NCBI RefSeq assembly: GCF_023343835.1
Contig: NC_064437.1
Coordinates: 42,185,967 to 42,249,966, forward strand
Reading direction: 5' to 3'
From: Lagopus muta
Lineage: Eukaryota > Chordata > Aves > Galliformes > Phasianidae
Length of the DNA stretch: 64,000 nt
Position 1 is the stretch's first letter. Each line of letters begins with the position of its first letter. The position numbers and the translations under genes were made by a program. Below, piece by piece: positions 22,591 through 55,646 of the stretch. The notes under the pieces are model-generated. The model worked only from the letters and a program-made list of their open reading frames with translations, was not told the origin of the DNA and did not search any database.

Positions 22591-25470
22591 ACACGGGGTT
22601 TGGACTCATAGAGGAATACCAGGTTTGCATTTGCACAATCCCACTGGAACCGGCCCAGTTATCAGAGCACCAGGGGATTGGCTGCTGTGACAGGGTCCCC
22701 CAAAAGGCCCTTCCTAGAGGCAGAGCAGGGGCTGCTTGCTCACCAGGAAGCCCTTTGTTGCCCACCATGCCCTGCTGCTGCTTGCAGGGGGGGGAGTGTC
22801 TGCCTCCAGCCTTCCCTGCACTGCAATAGCAGCACTGCTTCCATGAGGCACTGCTGATCCTAATGCTGGGGCCTGTGGGCACATGTGGCCATGGGGGAGT
22901 TTGAAGTTACTCATTAAAAGAAAACAACCAAACAAACCAACAGCAATAGACAGCGCAAACCACTGATAAAGGGAAGAGCTCCGCTTGGGAAGCTCTGGAT
23001 ATGTCCTGCTCAGACACAGCCACTCTGCAGACTACCCTGCAGTGCAGGCACCAGCAGCTGCTCCATTGGCCACTTCTTTTCTGGCACTGCACTGCCAGAG
23101 GCTCTCTGGAGTGGAGGAGAGCCAGGCTGTTGGCTTTTCAGATGTATAGCAAACGTAAATGCAAATCCTGACACGTTTTTCAGGAGGCTCAGTCCCATGT
23201 CATGTTTACTGCCCAAGAGCCAGAGCCCTCCAGCACCCTGCCCAGGCCTTTTCCTGCCCTGTGCTCCAGCTATGGAATAAGGAGGGACCACCTCCATGTC
23301 TGGGCTGCCAGTATAGGTCAGTGGAGGGAAGAGTAGGCAGCTGTTCTGTCCCTTGCTGAGCAGTGCAGAACTGGATCCAGCTGCTGCCTTCTGGGGCCTG
23401 TTCCCAGGCACTTGGGCAGGCAGTGCAGGAGACCCAGACCTGTTCTGCTGCTCAGGCCGTGCTGGGGATGTGGTGGTTGTGCAGCAAATGGGCAGCTTTT
23501 CTTGCTGGGATTTGTTGTCAGGCAGCCCCAGTGAAGCCATCCAGGTGGCTGTGCCTGGTGCACAGCTTTGTCACCTCATAGTCCCTGAGGTGATCCATGA
23601 GCCACCCAGTGCAGACAAGCAATGGAAGAACGCTGGCAGGGCGGCAAGAGATGCACAATGCAGAGCCTAGTGCGTGAGCTGTGTGCACTGTGCTGTGCAG
23701 GACGTGCAGGCTGGAGGCTCTGGGCAGCGAGCGTGAAGCCAGCGCCACTTGCAAAATCGATCAGGATTTTTTGGGAAAGTTGGACAGGAGACAGCTGGGG
23801 AGCAGCTGGCAGTGTGCAGGGCCAGGGAAAGAAGCTTCCCTGCTGGTTTGGCACTTGTGCCGAAGCAAAGGCCTGTGAGTGAAAAAGCAGCCCTGAGCTG
23901 CTGCCCCAAAACGTGGCGGCTGCTCTGCCCTGCAAGGGGTGAGCCACCTTCCCCCCCTCCTCCAAATGAGGCTGCAGATGCCTCCTGCCTCTGCCAGCTT
24001 CTCTCTCCACATGACGGAGGTATGGGCAGTGGTGAATTCCGACAGCTGGGTTCTGAACCTCATCCTGACCCTGGGATGAGCAGCTCTGAACGCTGTGCAT
24101 TCATTTCTGACACTGTAATGCTCAAATATAGAGCAGCCCGGGGCGGGGATGAGTCACTGCTCCTAATGGCACAGTCAGTGCTGGCGGTGCTGCAGCTTGG
24201 TGGTGGGGAGCACTGAGTGGGCAAGGGCCCGTCGGTGGACTTGGCCAGGGCCTTCCCTTAGTACTCTGCTGGGGTTGTGATGAAGCACGGGGGGACTGCA
24301 CCCTTTGGGGGTGAGGTGCTGGGGTTGAAGCACAGGTTGAGGCAGGGGAGCTGGCAGCCCAAGGTTAAAGTTCGTGCTTAATGATGGCTGGGTCAAAGCC
24401 TGACTTGGGAGCCAGATGAGTCATTGGTTATCCATGCAGCTGTGTGATGAAACACCTGTGTTCCTCGAGGGGCAGCCCTGAGTCCCAGCCCGCAGGATGG
24501 GTGGTAGGCTCTGCCCCTGTCCCAGCACCCCTGCTGGGTGGGTGGTGTCACCCCACCACGGCCATGCTGCCAGCATGGGCAGGGATAGGGCAACACCTCA
24601 GTCCTTGGGCTGCATAGAGAAGCAAGGGCAGATCCCCAGTTGCAGCCAAGGGTTCTGACAGCAGCACGAGGCTCTGCTCCACAGACAGCAGTAGGGCTTG
24701 TCACCAGCCCTTGCTACGTTTTAGTTGTTTACTCATTGATTTTCCCCAGCTTCCTGATGACTGCAAATTAAGTAGAAGCTCCGCTGTTTTTAGAGAAGCA
24801 CGAGGACAGCTGAGGTGTATGAACTGCGGGAAAAGTCCAGCTATGGAAGCGATCAGCCCGGGCATCCTACGTGTCAGCACTGTCTCCTGGATTGCTGGCG
24901 GTAGGTGGACGGTTGGACTAGATGATCTTAGAGGTCTTTTCCAACCTTAATGATTCTATGACAGTCTGATGTGTCCTCCCTTCCCCAGAACTGTTCAGAA
25001 CTGGGTGTCTGACTTCCCATCAGGAAATGCAAGTATTTACCCTCCCTGACAAAAGGCTCCTCTAGCAGCTGACCCTTTGTCGGTCTGGTTTTGAGTACCA
25101 AGCCAGGAGTGCAATTACTTTAACAGCTGCTGTTACATCCCACAGCAGCTACTGAAAAAAGAGACCAAGGGCTGAGCCACGCTCCTCCCTCAGAGCTCTT
25201 GCACGCATGCTTCCAGCCTAGCATTAGCTGCCATCCTCTTCTGCAGTCCATTAGAACCTTATGTTTCCAGGCAAGACACAAAGCTCGAGTCTGAGGACAT
25301 GCTTTAGAGGAACTAGTGGTATGAGCATCCCTCCACACCTGTCTGCCTGGATCATGAAGTGAAGCAAACGAGCTCTGTTTCCAGGAAACACATACGGTGA
25401 TAGAAGTATGCATGATCAGATTTAAGACAGCCACATATGACGAGTTTGATGTGGAGGATTTTTCACTGCT
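22591..25470. other. Intergenic region between PLA2G12B 5' end and the P4HA1 3' region
   Basis: The part near 23.0-24.7 kb is fairly GC-rich and dense in overlapping chance open frames on both strands, none with a domain or matching splice structure. One CR1 tail lies at 24897-24961. No gene is recognised. Confidence 0.5.
24897..24961 (+). mobile_element. CR1 retrotransposon 3' tail (sense orientation)
   Basis: The tail includes GGACTAGATGATCTTAGAGG followed by TCTTTTCCAACCTTAATGATTCTATGA in two blocks, a very clear CR1 3' end. Confidence 0.88.
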
Positions 25471-28400
25471 AATGGCAGTGGCTTTTATTTTAAGCCCATT
25501 TTTTTATATTAAAATTTTTATTACAAAAAATGTAACAGTAAGGCAGTTTCTCAATTCTCAGTCACTGCGAGCCAAACAGTTTTCAATCATCTTTAATACA
25601 AAACTAGATTCACACAGGAGCCATGCTCTTGATCCACGACAGCCCTTGGAGAAATGAAGGGATAAGGCAGAGAGGAACACCACCACCTGCATCACCACTC
25701 ACACACTTAGGACAAGGTGTACAAACACCGCCGCAGCAGAAGAGGATGAAGTTTGGATTATCTGCAGCTTAAAGGAAAAACCTACGCTTTCTCTACCACT
25801 AACCTGGGACGTTTCAGTCTGATGTGCCTCAGCAGACTTGAGACTTGAGTTCTGGGAAATCTTCCTTTGAAACCAACTGAAATTCTCCACTGTGAAAAGA
25901 CAAACTGTTTCTTCTCTGAAGAACTGCAGGTCATTATATAGATCACTGATTGAAGAAGTCCTGCACAAAAACCTTGTACTTTCCAAGTGTTGCCTCTTTA
26001 GAGACCATTCTTAAAATGAAAGTCAGCCTTGGAGCTACCTGATAGCAGCTGAGGGAGGGACCTGCTCAGCAAACTGCCCTGTACGTTCCACTGGTTCTTC
26101 TGGGCTCACTGTTCAGCTTTTGGTTTTGAACAGAGATAGGGGGAAAATTGCTTGATACAATGAAAAGGTGATTTTTCATCACTTCAGCCCTCTATTTTTC
26201 CATCCAACATGTGCGAGCCCCCAGCATTCTCTTACAGTGTCACAGTACTAGAACAATCACTGCCACATTTATTCAGAATTTCTCTCTTACCTTGTACAAA
26301 TTTTATCTTTGAATTATTTTCATGTCAAGTAATTCCTCTGCCCGCTTCAGAAAGAAACAGCTGCTCTGTTAATAGCAAAACCAGACGCTGCTTTCCAAAC
26401 ACATGCGTGGTGGTGATGCAGTGATTCTTTCTGTGCTACTTAACTGTGCAAAACAGGCTTATCTAAAGCCATTCAGAGATGCCTCTGAGCTACTGGCAAA
26501 AAATGAATGCCCCCAAACAGGATTCCTAACACCACACTGCTGTCTGTTACTTGCAGGGAAGCGGCAGGACTCACCCCTAGCCACCACTGCCTTCTTCTCC
26601 TGGAGCTTAAGAAAAGGGAGAAGATGGAAAAGAGAACACCGTAGATAGGAAAAGACTGTACTGACATCATGTAGAAAGGTGAAAACTTGGGTAAGTAAGG
26701 ATGCTACGTATTCTTTTTGTTTTTAATTGTTACAACTTAGCATTATTTTTATCACTCCAATTTTTTTATTTTTTTAAGAGTCTATTTCTATCAGATAGAC
26801 ACTGCTCTGTTGTACCAGCAACCCTGAATAAGTGAGCAGTACAGAAGTGGTGGAGCTGTTTCTGACTTCTCCTTTTGTTAAGTACTGGATGGGGCTTTGT
26901 TTTGCACCTTTCAAAAACACAAGCACAATACAGGAAGGTGCAGGGCTAAGGATAAAGTTGTGGAGGTCCCACTGCTAACAGGCTCAGTAGAAATTTAACA
27001 AGACATTTTGCAGCAAAGATTTTTAAAGTAGGCAGTGTTTCAAACTCAAGTACCATAAACTGCATCCTCCATATTCTGGAGGTATTTCTCACATGTAACT
27101 GTTGGTTTCTTCTACCTTTTGGCTCAATTTTCAAGATTTTGTGGAGGCAGAAAACTAAAATTGGAATTTTTTTCCTTGGTAAAGACTTCAGGCTTGACCC
27201 CTAAATCAGTAACAACCATCATCATCCAGAAAATCAGACTGTTTAGGCAGAATCTGGTGCAGCTCGCTTTAATTCTTGTTCTCATGCCAGTGGAATAGTC
27301 AGCCATTTAGCTAAAAATCCCACTGATGAACAGAAGTCCAACAGCTACAGCTGCCACGCTCTCATCTCCCTCAGAGGTTTCAATGTCATCTCAGCTTAAG
27401 GAAGACTCATCACAAACCATAGTCCTTGAAAGTCACCGTGAGCTAGTTCTACTGCACTGTTGACTTGGGGACTGTGTGTGTGTGTGTGCTCACACATGCG
27501 TGGGTGCAGGGGGTGATCAGCACAGCTCCAGCCTGGCTCATGGAACTGGCAGCAGCGATGTGAGCGACACCACAGCCTCTGCTATGGCCCCTTCCCAGTG
27601 CTTCCCTGCTCACCAGAACCAGCCCCAGCTGATGGAGCAGCCTCAGTGAGGTGAATAACAGCACAGCATGGAGAGCAGGCAAAGCCTTGGCTCTGTGTGA
27701 GCAGCATCCCCTAACTAAAGGCATGTCACTGCTGAAGGCTGCACGCAGCACCCAGAGCAGCAAAAACATCTGCAAAAGAAAAAGCAATCTAAAAAGGATC
27801 TAGGATTATAAATAGGCCATCTATTTCTCACAGAACTTGAGAACTGGGAAGACAGGGGTGGAGAGCATTCTGTGACAACTGTGTTACCTCCTCACCTGAA
27901 GTCTCATAACCAATTTGAAATTCCAGTGTCCAAAGGCACAATTACTGCTATTAATGAAGACGGAAACATTCCCATCCCCACTGCCCAAGGAACAGATGTG
28001 TTTACTACTAGGACAGAATAAAAGCAGCATTTGTTTCTTTTGATGTGGACAAACAATAGAGAAAAAAAACAGAGGAGATGGGCTCTGCTCACTGTCAGGC
28101 TGCTCTGATGCAGGCATGTGTTTGACGTAACACTGCTGAAGCATTTCATTGATGCATGTGCAACTGCTGGCTCACGTTTTCATGGTGAAGAGCCAAATTC
28201 ACCATAAGAGCTAAGAAGGAAGACTGACCAAAAATTTGGGCTTTTATGGAGGCTGGAAAACAGGCCGCAACAGATAACAGGCTCTTTCCCACATGAAGAC
28301 AAACCACAGCCACAGTTTTCATGCACTCTAGAAAAGCAAGGAGTCAGATGTCTGAAAATAGAATAGGAACTGCTTTAATTCAGCCTTCCTTCGAAAGGAG

Positions 28401-28766
28401 CCCTCCCACTGTATCATCGGGCAACACACAGTTGCAATGAGCCCAAAGCAAGCGAGCAGTGGCTGGTCAGAGGGGCTATGGTGAAGGAACACCACACAAC
28501 ACCACTCTTGGTTGTAGCCCTCATCTGTCATTTGTCCTCTTCTTTTTTCCTGTAACACTCAGAGACCTTAAACTCAATATAATCTGTTTATAAAACCTTA
28601 AAGGGGATATTTTAGAAGGAACTAAAAGCGTGGGGTTTTTTGTCCACAGATGAAACACTGGTGTAGTTGAAGACTGAATCTGTAGTGGAGTGTTAGTCAA
28701 TTGTAAACTGTAGGAGATGTGTGCATTTTACACAAACTGAATACAGAGGAGAAGGACGAATCTGCA
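25471..28766 (-). other. P4HA1: Probable P4HA1 3'UTR and downstream sequence
   Basis: This is non-coding sequence after the P4HA1 stop. Minus-strand AATAAA hexamers occur near 26766, at 25516-25521 and at 25484-25489, and a weaker ATTAAA lies near 28374. I cannot tell which is used, so the UTR end is open. A (TG)8 run lies at 27473-27488. Confidence 0.4.
27473..27488. repeat. (TG)8 dinucleotide repeat
   Basis: An uninterrupted TG run of 16 bases is present, probably in the P4HA1 3'UTR or just beyond it. Confidence 0.9.
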
Positions 28767-49726
<20,960 letters not shown>

Positions 49727-49760
49727 AGCTGTAGCTCAAAGCTGTCACCTCACCAGGTAC

Positions 49761-52700
49761 CTACAAAAGAAACAAAGCAGGTGAAACATCCCTACTCACC
49801 GCACACTCAACTCATGAGACAGCTCGTTCTCTCAAGTAAGGAATATCTTAGAAGTCATCATGCTGTCTTGGAATTCACAAAATGTTGGGCTTTTATTTCC
49901 CCATATGTGAAAGCTTCATCTTTCAGGCATTCTGTCTCCTCAGGTGAATGAAAACAACTGCAGATACTAACAGAAATAATTTACAGCTCTTTTGAAGGCA
50001 AAATGATTAATTTAGGGAGGGGAAAAAAACCCAACACATTACAAAGTGGCTCACTCTGCCCGCTTAGGGAAGAAAAGGATTTGCTTTGGACTGAGTTGCA
50101 AAGTAAAATCTGCAGAGGGAAAGCTGGAGGCCTGCTTTCTGCCCACTCCAAGTCAGAGCCCTCAGCCCCACCAATGCTCCAAAGCAGCATTCCTCCCCTC
50201 CTCCTCACCTGCTTGTCCCCACCATGGGCAGCCAGGCAACAAGCTAAATCCAACTATTCCAAAACCAATTCATCTAAAACAAAACAACCCTGTAGCTCCC
50301 TTCCTTCACTCTGGCTCAGCTCCTTCTGTTCACTATATAGCCGCACAACATCCAAGAGACAGCAGCTGGGAGGCACAACTGGCCGCCAAAGACAATAACG
50401 TCAGGCAGTGTTGTTTCTGGTAGCAGCACAGGTTCAACGCGTTTGTGGAACTGCAGCTCAAAATGCAATGAGCAGAAACCCAACTCTCCAGCCAGCCTGA
50501 AATGCTTACCTAGTTTTCAAGGTAACCCAAAGATACTGATAACAACTGTATGAGATCCTGCGGCTGATATTAGCCCCATTAAGGAGAGCTCCAATTGAGT
50601 AATTGCTTAACAAGTTACATCTGTAGTACATCCAGTACTCTCAAAGACAATTATTTTGCTGCTCTTCCCTTAAAAAAGCTGTGTCCAGACACACCTTTCA
50701 GCTCCCACTTTGCTCTGCAGAAAGCTGGGTGCCTGCGGCTCACTCAGCGCCAAGCCAACACATCTGTGAATCAACCACCAAGCACAAACAGTTTTACTGC
50801 ACGATAAATATTTGCTCACATTATCAGTACTCAGAATTCACTGAGCTGTTTGTTTACTGGCTGTTTGTTTACCTGCTGCTAGCTTCACCAGCACACTGAA
50901 GGAACTAGTGGCAATAGTTACAAATTGCAACAAGGGAAACTCTGTGTAGGTACAAAGAGAAACGTTTGTCACAGTGACAAGTTGGGCACAGAAGAGGCTC
51001 CCAAACCTCATTTCCCATTCTTGAAGAACTTTGAAATAGGGCAAACCCACGTGCAGCCCAACCCAAGCTCCAAGCTCAACCGGCTCCAAACAGAGGGCTC
51101 AGCTGGATGACATCCAGAGGTCACCTACAATTTCATTTGTTCTTCACAGTCTCCAGCTCTCCTGCCTTTCACAAGGGCTCAGGTCCTGCAGCAATGTGCA
51201 GCCACCCAAGATGACTTCCCTCCCAGCCAGAATTCTGAGCTGGAAGCAGAGCCCAGGGCAGCAGCCAACCGTGCAGCTTTCACTGCCTTAACAGCAGTTG
51301 CTAAGTAGCACGACTTTCAAAACTTCTCCTAGGGGATCACTACACATTCCCAAATCAAAGAAAACAAGGCTCAGTTAGGAAAGGTGCTGGAAATCCCTTA
51401 CACGCATGAACTGCCAAATAGGCAGGCTTAATTTCTTCCTGTCAGAGACATACAGTAAACCGATATGAAATTGCTCTGTTACTGCCATCAGTCTGGCTCT
51501 CCTCCGCAGCTGCGTCGCTCTGGAACACACCAACATGGCACATGAGCATCTCAGAGAGGAGGGAGCCTGCTGCCCACATACAGAGCAAACGATTCCAGTG
51601 GGAGTGAGGCTGACAGCTTCAACACGAGAGTTCCCCAACTTTCTGCAAGATGTATGTTTGCTTAGCTTTGAAACTGCGAGACATGACAGAGTGGGGAAAA
51701 AATGATTGGGGAAAATAAAGCAAGGAACAAACAAGCATGAAGATACCAGTAAAGCAGAGCAGCGATACTGCCAAGTGTGATATGGAACTCCCCTAACAGT
51801 AGGGATAAGCAACAAATGCCATTTCAAATGATAGACCTCCAAGATGCGTTTTTCTGATGAGTTTTATAGAGTTGTCAGGGCCGTATCAGAGAGGATATGC
51901 ACGGAGCACCCATGCAAGCAGAAGGAAAAGCAAAACTAAGACCAAGTACACGATGAAAAAGCCTCAGAGCAGCCAAATCAAGACAGATGGTGGCTGAAGA
52001 CCAAAGCATTCGGCGAACAATACTATTACACAGCAGTTCTCACCATCCATCCTAAGCTCCCTGGTGCCCACCGGGATCCAGAAAGCAACAAACTGCTGAC
52101 AGGAAACAGAAACTGAGCACTGAGTTCAGTGTGGAATTATTCTGGAACGGCTCTAACTTAATCCCTAAATAACATTTTTTTAAATTAAGGTAGCAAGCAA
52201 TCTACTTTAAGAGTCAAAGTGAGCAGTGTTTGAGGGCAGAGAAGAGCAGCACAAGCAGTGGCAGCTGCCCCCTGCAGCAAGGCTCCCTCTCCAAACAGGG
52301 CTGCAGCCTGAGACTCATGACTGGAATCCTTACCCAAAATGAAAGAACTTTCCCAAAGTTCTTAGGCACCAAGTGCCACTTTCAAAAGGCCTTCCGCTGA
52401 TCTCCTGAAATTTCTGCCTGTTCTGCTGGCTTGCAGTGCACATAAAGCACTGTGTGTCCCTACTTCTATTTGAAAAGAATCAAAAGCAGCAGATCCTACA
52501 CCTCTAAGAACTTAAGTTCGTCTTCCAACTCCTGCACAACAGAAGCTGTTTGCCTGTAAGAGAGGAGAATGAATTCCAGAGCCAACATCAGCAGCGTGCT
52601 TGAAGTTTCAATCCTGCAGAGCAGGGAAGTCCACACACAAGTGTGTAACCCGGGGATGGAAGCACGTTTCCAGTAGGTTTCTGGCATAGCAGGACTGAAC

Positions 52701-53421
52701 GGAGACAGCCCTCTCAAAGCACGTTTGTTTTAGCTTTCCAAGCCAAGACAAAGAGCTCTGGCAACGCAGCAGAGCGCTTATCTTATTAGACACAACAAGC
52801 AGAAGGCTATCCTCCTATTCACGCCTCAGCACAATATCTGCAGAGATGTTTTTAGAATTAAGAACGCTCACAACGAAAATCCCAGCGATCAACAGCTGGA
52901 AAGCAGTAACAGCGGGAGCTCCTTCCTGCTGAATGGACACCCGCGCAGGCAAAAAGCCCCTTCTTCTCAAGGGGAGCAGCAACTCTGCCTGATGTTCCTG
53001 GAAGAAGGCGCCCAGAAACACGCCGAGCGAGTGACAACGAAGACACCGCGCCGACACGGGCTTTATCGGCGATCTCCGCGCCCGACAGAGTCCTCCTACA
53101 AACTCGGTCTCGTTTCAACGCGTTCCCGCACGCCCCGCGCACAGCGCAGAGGCTCCGCTCGGCACGGCGCAGAGATCGCCAAGCGGCGCCGCCTCTCAGC
53201 CTCGCCGCCCGCAGCCCCGGCTCCACGGAGAGGCTCCGCCCGGCGCAGCGCCCCGGCAGCGGCGCGGGCCTGGCCCCAGCCCGGCGCCGCGCTCCCGCCC
53301 CCCCGTTACGTAACGGCCGGCAGGGCCGGGAACCGGCGGCGCGGCGCCTGCCACGTATCGCCCCCACCCCCCGCGGAGCCCGTCCCGTCCCGGTAAGAGA
53401 GGCGGCGCGGCCGGGCCTCAC
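49761..53421 (-). other. P4HA1: P4HA1 intron 1
   Basis: The intron runs from a GTGAGG donor in the CpG island to the acceptor before the ATG exon. The right end, from about 53.0 kb, is CpG-rich. A 155-codon open frame at 51375-51842 on the minus strand has no recognisable domain. Confidence 0.75.
53303..53316. promoter_or_regulatory. 14-bp perfect palindrome with TTACGTAA core
   Basis: CCGTTACGTAACGG is its own reverse complement. The core TTACGTAA is the consensus of PAR-bZIP and NFIL3 factors. It lies about 110 bases inside P4HA1 intron 1, within the CpG island. Confidence 0.5.
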
Positions 53422-53490
53422 CTGAGAGAGCGGGCGGGCCGCGCGCGCCACAGACGGAGCCCCACGAGCCGCCCGCCGCCGTCACGCTCC
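53422..53490 (-). other. P4HA1: P4HA1 non-coding first exon (5'UTR), right end approximate
   Basis: The 3' end is the donor CTCTCAG/GTGAGG at 53422. The start is inferred from a TATA-like box about 30 bases further upstream. No ATG-led frame into P4HA1 is present. Confidence 0.55.
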
Positions 53491-53515
53491 GCGCGCGCGG
53501 TGCCGCCCGCCGCGG

Positions 53516-53523
53516 CTTTAATA
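53516..53523 (-). promoter_or_regulatory. P4HA1: TATA-like box of P4HA1
   Basis: On the minus strand the sequence is CCTATTAAAGCC inside otherwise GC-only DNA, about 95 bases upstream of the exon 1 donor. Confidence 0.45.
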
Positions 53524-54157
53524 GGCGCGCAGGCCACGCCTTCCCGGGCCGCGCGCGGCGGGGGCGGGGCGCGGGCGGCGGCCGGCGCGCTACGTGAGCT
53601 CGGTCACAGCGGCGGCCGCCCTGGTGCGCAGGCGCCGCCGCCGGCGCTGCTCCACGTGGGCGCGGGGCGCAGCCCGGGGGTCCGCGTCGGGTGGCCACCT
53701 CGATCTCCTCCGGGAACAGCGCGGTCGTCGACGGTCCCCGTGTGGCTGCGGCGCGCGCTGCCGGTGCCGTGCCGCAGCGGAAAGAGAGCCGGGTTCCAGC
53801 TGAACCATCCGTCAGAAATAAGCCTCCCTTCCTCTCGCCTTGGTCGACTTCCAACAGAAATAAAGCTCCTACAGCCGGCAGGAAGTGGGGAGCGGTCCGC
53901 CGGCCTCCGGGTTGAAAGTCCTCAGGCCGGGACACGTGGGCAGAGGTAGAGCAGCAGCTTTGGGGATGTGGCAAACTTCCTCCTTAAACCAGAGTGCCGC
54001 TTTAGCTTCCTCACCTTTAACTTTTTAATTTTTAACGGGACTTCCTCAGGCTGACGTGACCCACCTGTTTATTAACTAGGAGCGTCAATGCCAAAGATGA
54101 GGCTGCTGACAAAATGAAGCCGTGATAAAATGAAGCCAAGCCTTTATCAAATCCTTG

Positions 54158-54308
54158 CAGTTGGAACAGTCCCTTAAAGGCCATCTGGTCCAGCTCCCCT
54201 GCAATGAACAGGGTCAGCCACTGCTCCATGAGGACCTCAGAGCCCCCTCGAGCCTGACCTTGAGTAGCTGCAGGGCTGGGCACCACCTGCCTCTCTGGGC
54301 AGCCTCAT
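54158..54308 (-). mobile_element. CR1 retrotransposon 3' fragment (minus orientation)
   Basis: The plus strand reads AAAGGCCATCTGGTCCAGCT, then TGAACAGGGTCAGCCACTGC and CACCTGCCTCTCTGGGCAGC, i.e. CR1 antisense lacking the extreme tail. It lies between the P4HA1 and NUDT13 promoters. Confidence 0.85.
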
Positions 54309-55480
54309 CAGTTATGGGTTAGTTTGTATCTACAGCATAATGACAGACGGGAAGACTACTCATTAACTTTCTGTTTAAAGAAGTGGTTTGTCTTACCCCA
54401 GCCTTTGCCCAGGAAAGAAACATTTTTTAGCAAGAGGTTCCTTGTGGTACAACCACGCATTTTCAGCATGAGCTTGCTAGCTTGATGCATTGGAAGCAGT
54501 TAGCAGCTGATGGCAGTCCCAGCTCATGGCCCCTTGTTGGGAACAGCTGGCAAGACAGAAGAGCAAGAACTAGCAAGATTACTACCACAACTGTTTTCAG
54601 CTCAGCAGATCTACTGGCTTGTTTTAACTGCAGGGCAAGTTTACACTGGAGATTACACTTCAGTGCTCTATCTTATTAAGGGAAGATGTTTTGTCCATTA
54701 ATCCAATTAGCATTGTAGGTTAATAAGACTGTGTTTCCTGAAGCAGAGCAGTCTCACAAATAACAATTACACCTAAACACTTAAGCAATGAGAAAAGAAA
54801 TACCAGAGTGGTATTTCCCTACGTATTCTACTTGTTCTTTTCCTGCCTACTCTACTTACTATGTTTTACAAGCAATGCTCTCTAGTTACATGACAACTTC
54901 TCAATTAGGAAATCACACCAAACAGCTAAAGGTGCTGAAAACATTTACATGTTGATAAAATTCCCTTTCTCTTCAATATAGGCAGATAGGTTCCAGCCCA
55001 GGGTAACGTTTTCAGTACCAAAGAAATGTATTCAGCTATGAAGGCATAAAACAAAACATGTTGTTACTCTGTCATCTGTCCTGGCAAAGTTTCCAGTCAG
55101 AGCCACTGCAAACTCAGCTGCAGGTCTGGGTGTTAGAACACTCGGCAGCTCCATTCTTCAGATGCATTCAGTTGTTGGCATACTTTCCTCTTCGGGAACA
55201 CACAGTCCTTAACTTCAAACACTGCCCTTATGCTACTGACACAGAAAACAGAGAAACTTGCAAAGATAAAAAGAAACTAAACAAAGGGGAACTAATACTT
55301 TCAGAATAGCTCGACTTATTGCAGTAGCATTGTTCCCATAATAGCTCCTGCTTGGCAAATTACAGTATATGGAATTCTGGCAGAAGGAGGCACACAGGGA
55401 GAGCAGCTCCACAGCTGCAGGAGCTGACGGAAAGCCGGAGCAGATCCTGTCAGCCACCCAACTGAGCCAAGGGTTTCCGA
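54309..55480. other. Spacer between P4HA1 and NUDT13 promoters
   Basis: This A/T-rich stretch has no recognisable exon, repeat or promoter motif. Confidence 0.5.
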
Positions 55481-55499
55481 ACTACATTTCCCAGAGCTC
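55481..55499 (+). promoter_or_regulatory. NUDT13: ZNF143-type motif, probable NUDT13 promoter
   Basis: ACTACATTTCCCAGAGCTC matches the ACTAC-n4-CCCAG core bound by ZNF143/THAP11 in many housekeeping promoters. A GTAAGT donor follows at 55647, so a non-coding NUDT13 first exon of roughly 55500-55646 is plausible. That exon is inferred. Confidence 0.45.
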
Positions 55500-55646
55500 C
55501 TGCTGGGGGAAGAGCGACTCAATGTGGTCAGACAGCTGCTGTTCGCTCTGCTTGCTGGAGGAGCTGTACTTCCAGCTGAGGACAACGGTGGCCTTCCAGA
55601 GCTGTTTCCTGCTGCTGCAGACAGCACGCCTTCTGCTCCGAGCGCA

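Larger units (their letters stand above)
53050..53800. promoter_or_regulatory. P4HA1: CpG island promoter of P4HA1 with ACGTG motifs
   Basis: This is the most GC- and CpG-rich stretch of the window, with GC boxes such as GGGGCGGGGC. ACGTG cores, the hypoxia-response motif, occur at 53592-53596 and 53653-53658 (CACGTG), with further ones at 53352-53357 and, just outside the island, 53933-53938. P4HA1 is a known HIF-1 target in mammals; which copies work here is not shown by sequence. Confidence 0.75.

Noticed and set aside
51375-51842. 155-codon minus-strand open frame with CxxC-like cysteines in P4HA1 intron 1
   Set aside because: A few frames this long are expected by chance in 64 kb of six-frame sequence. 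I saw no family pattern or exon borders.
53306-53974. Long open frames on both strands, 197-222 codons
   Set aside because: The CpG island is poor in stop codons; the proteins are low-complexity Arg/Ala/Pro sequence typical of GC-rich DNA.
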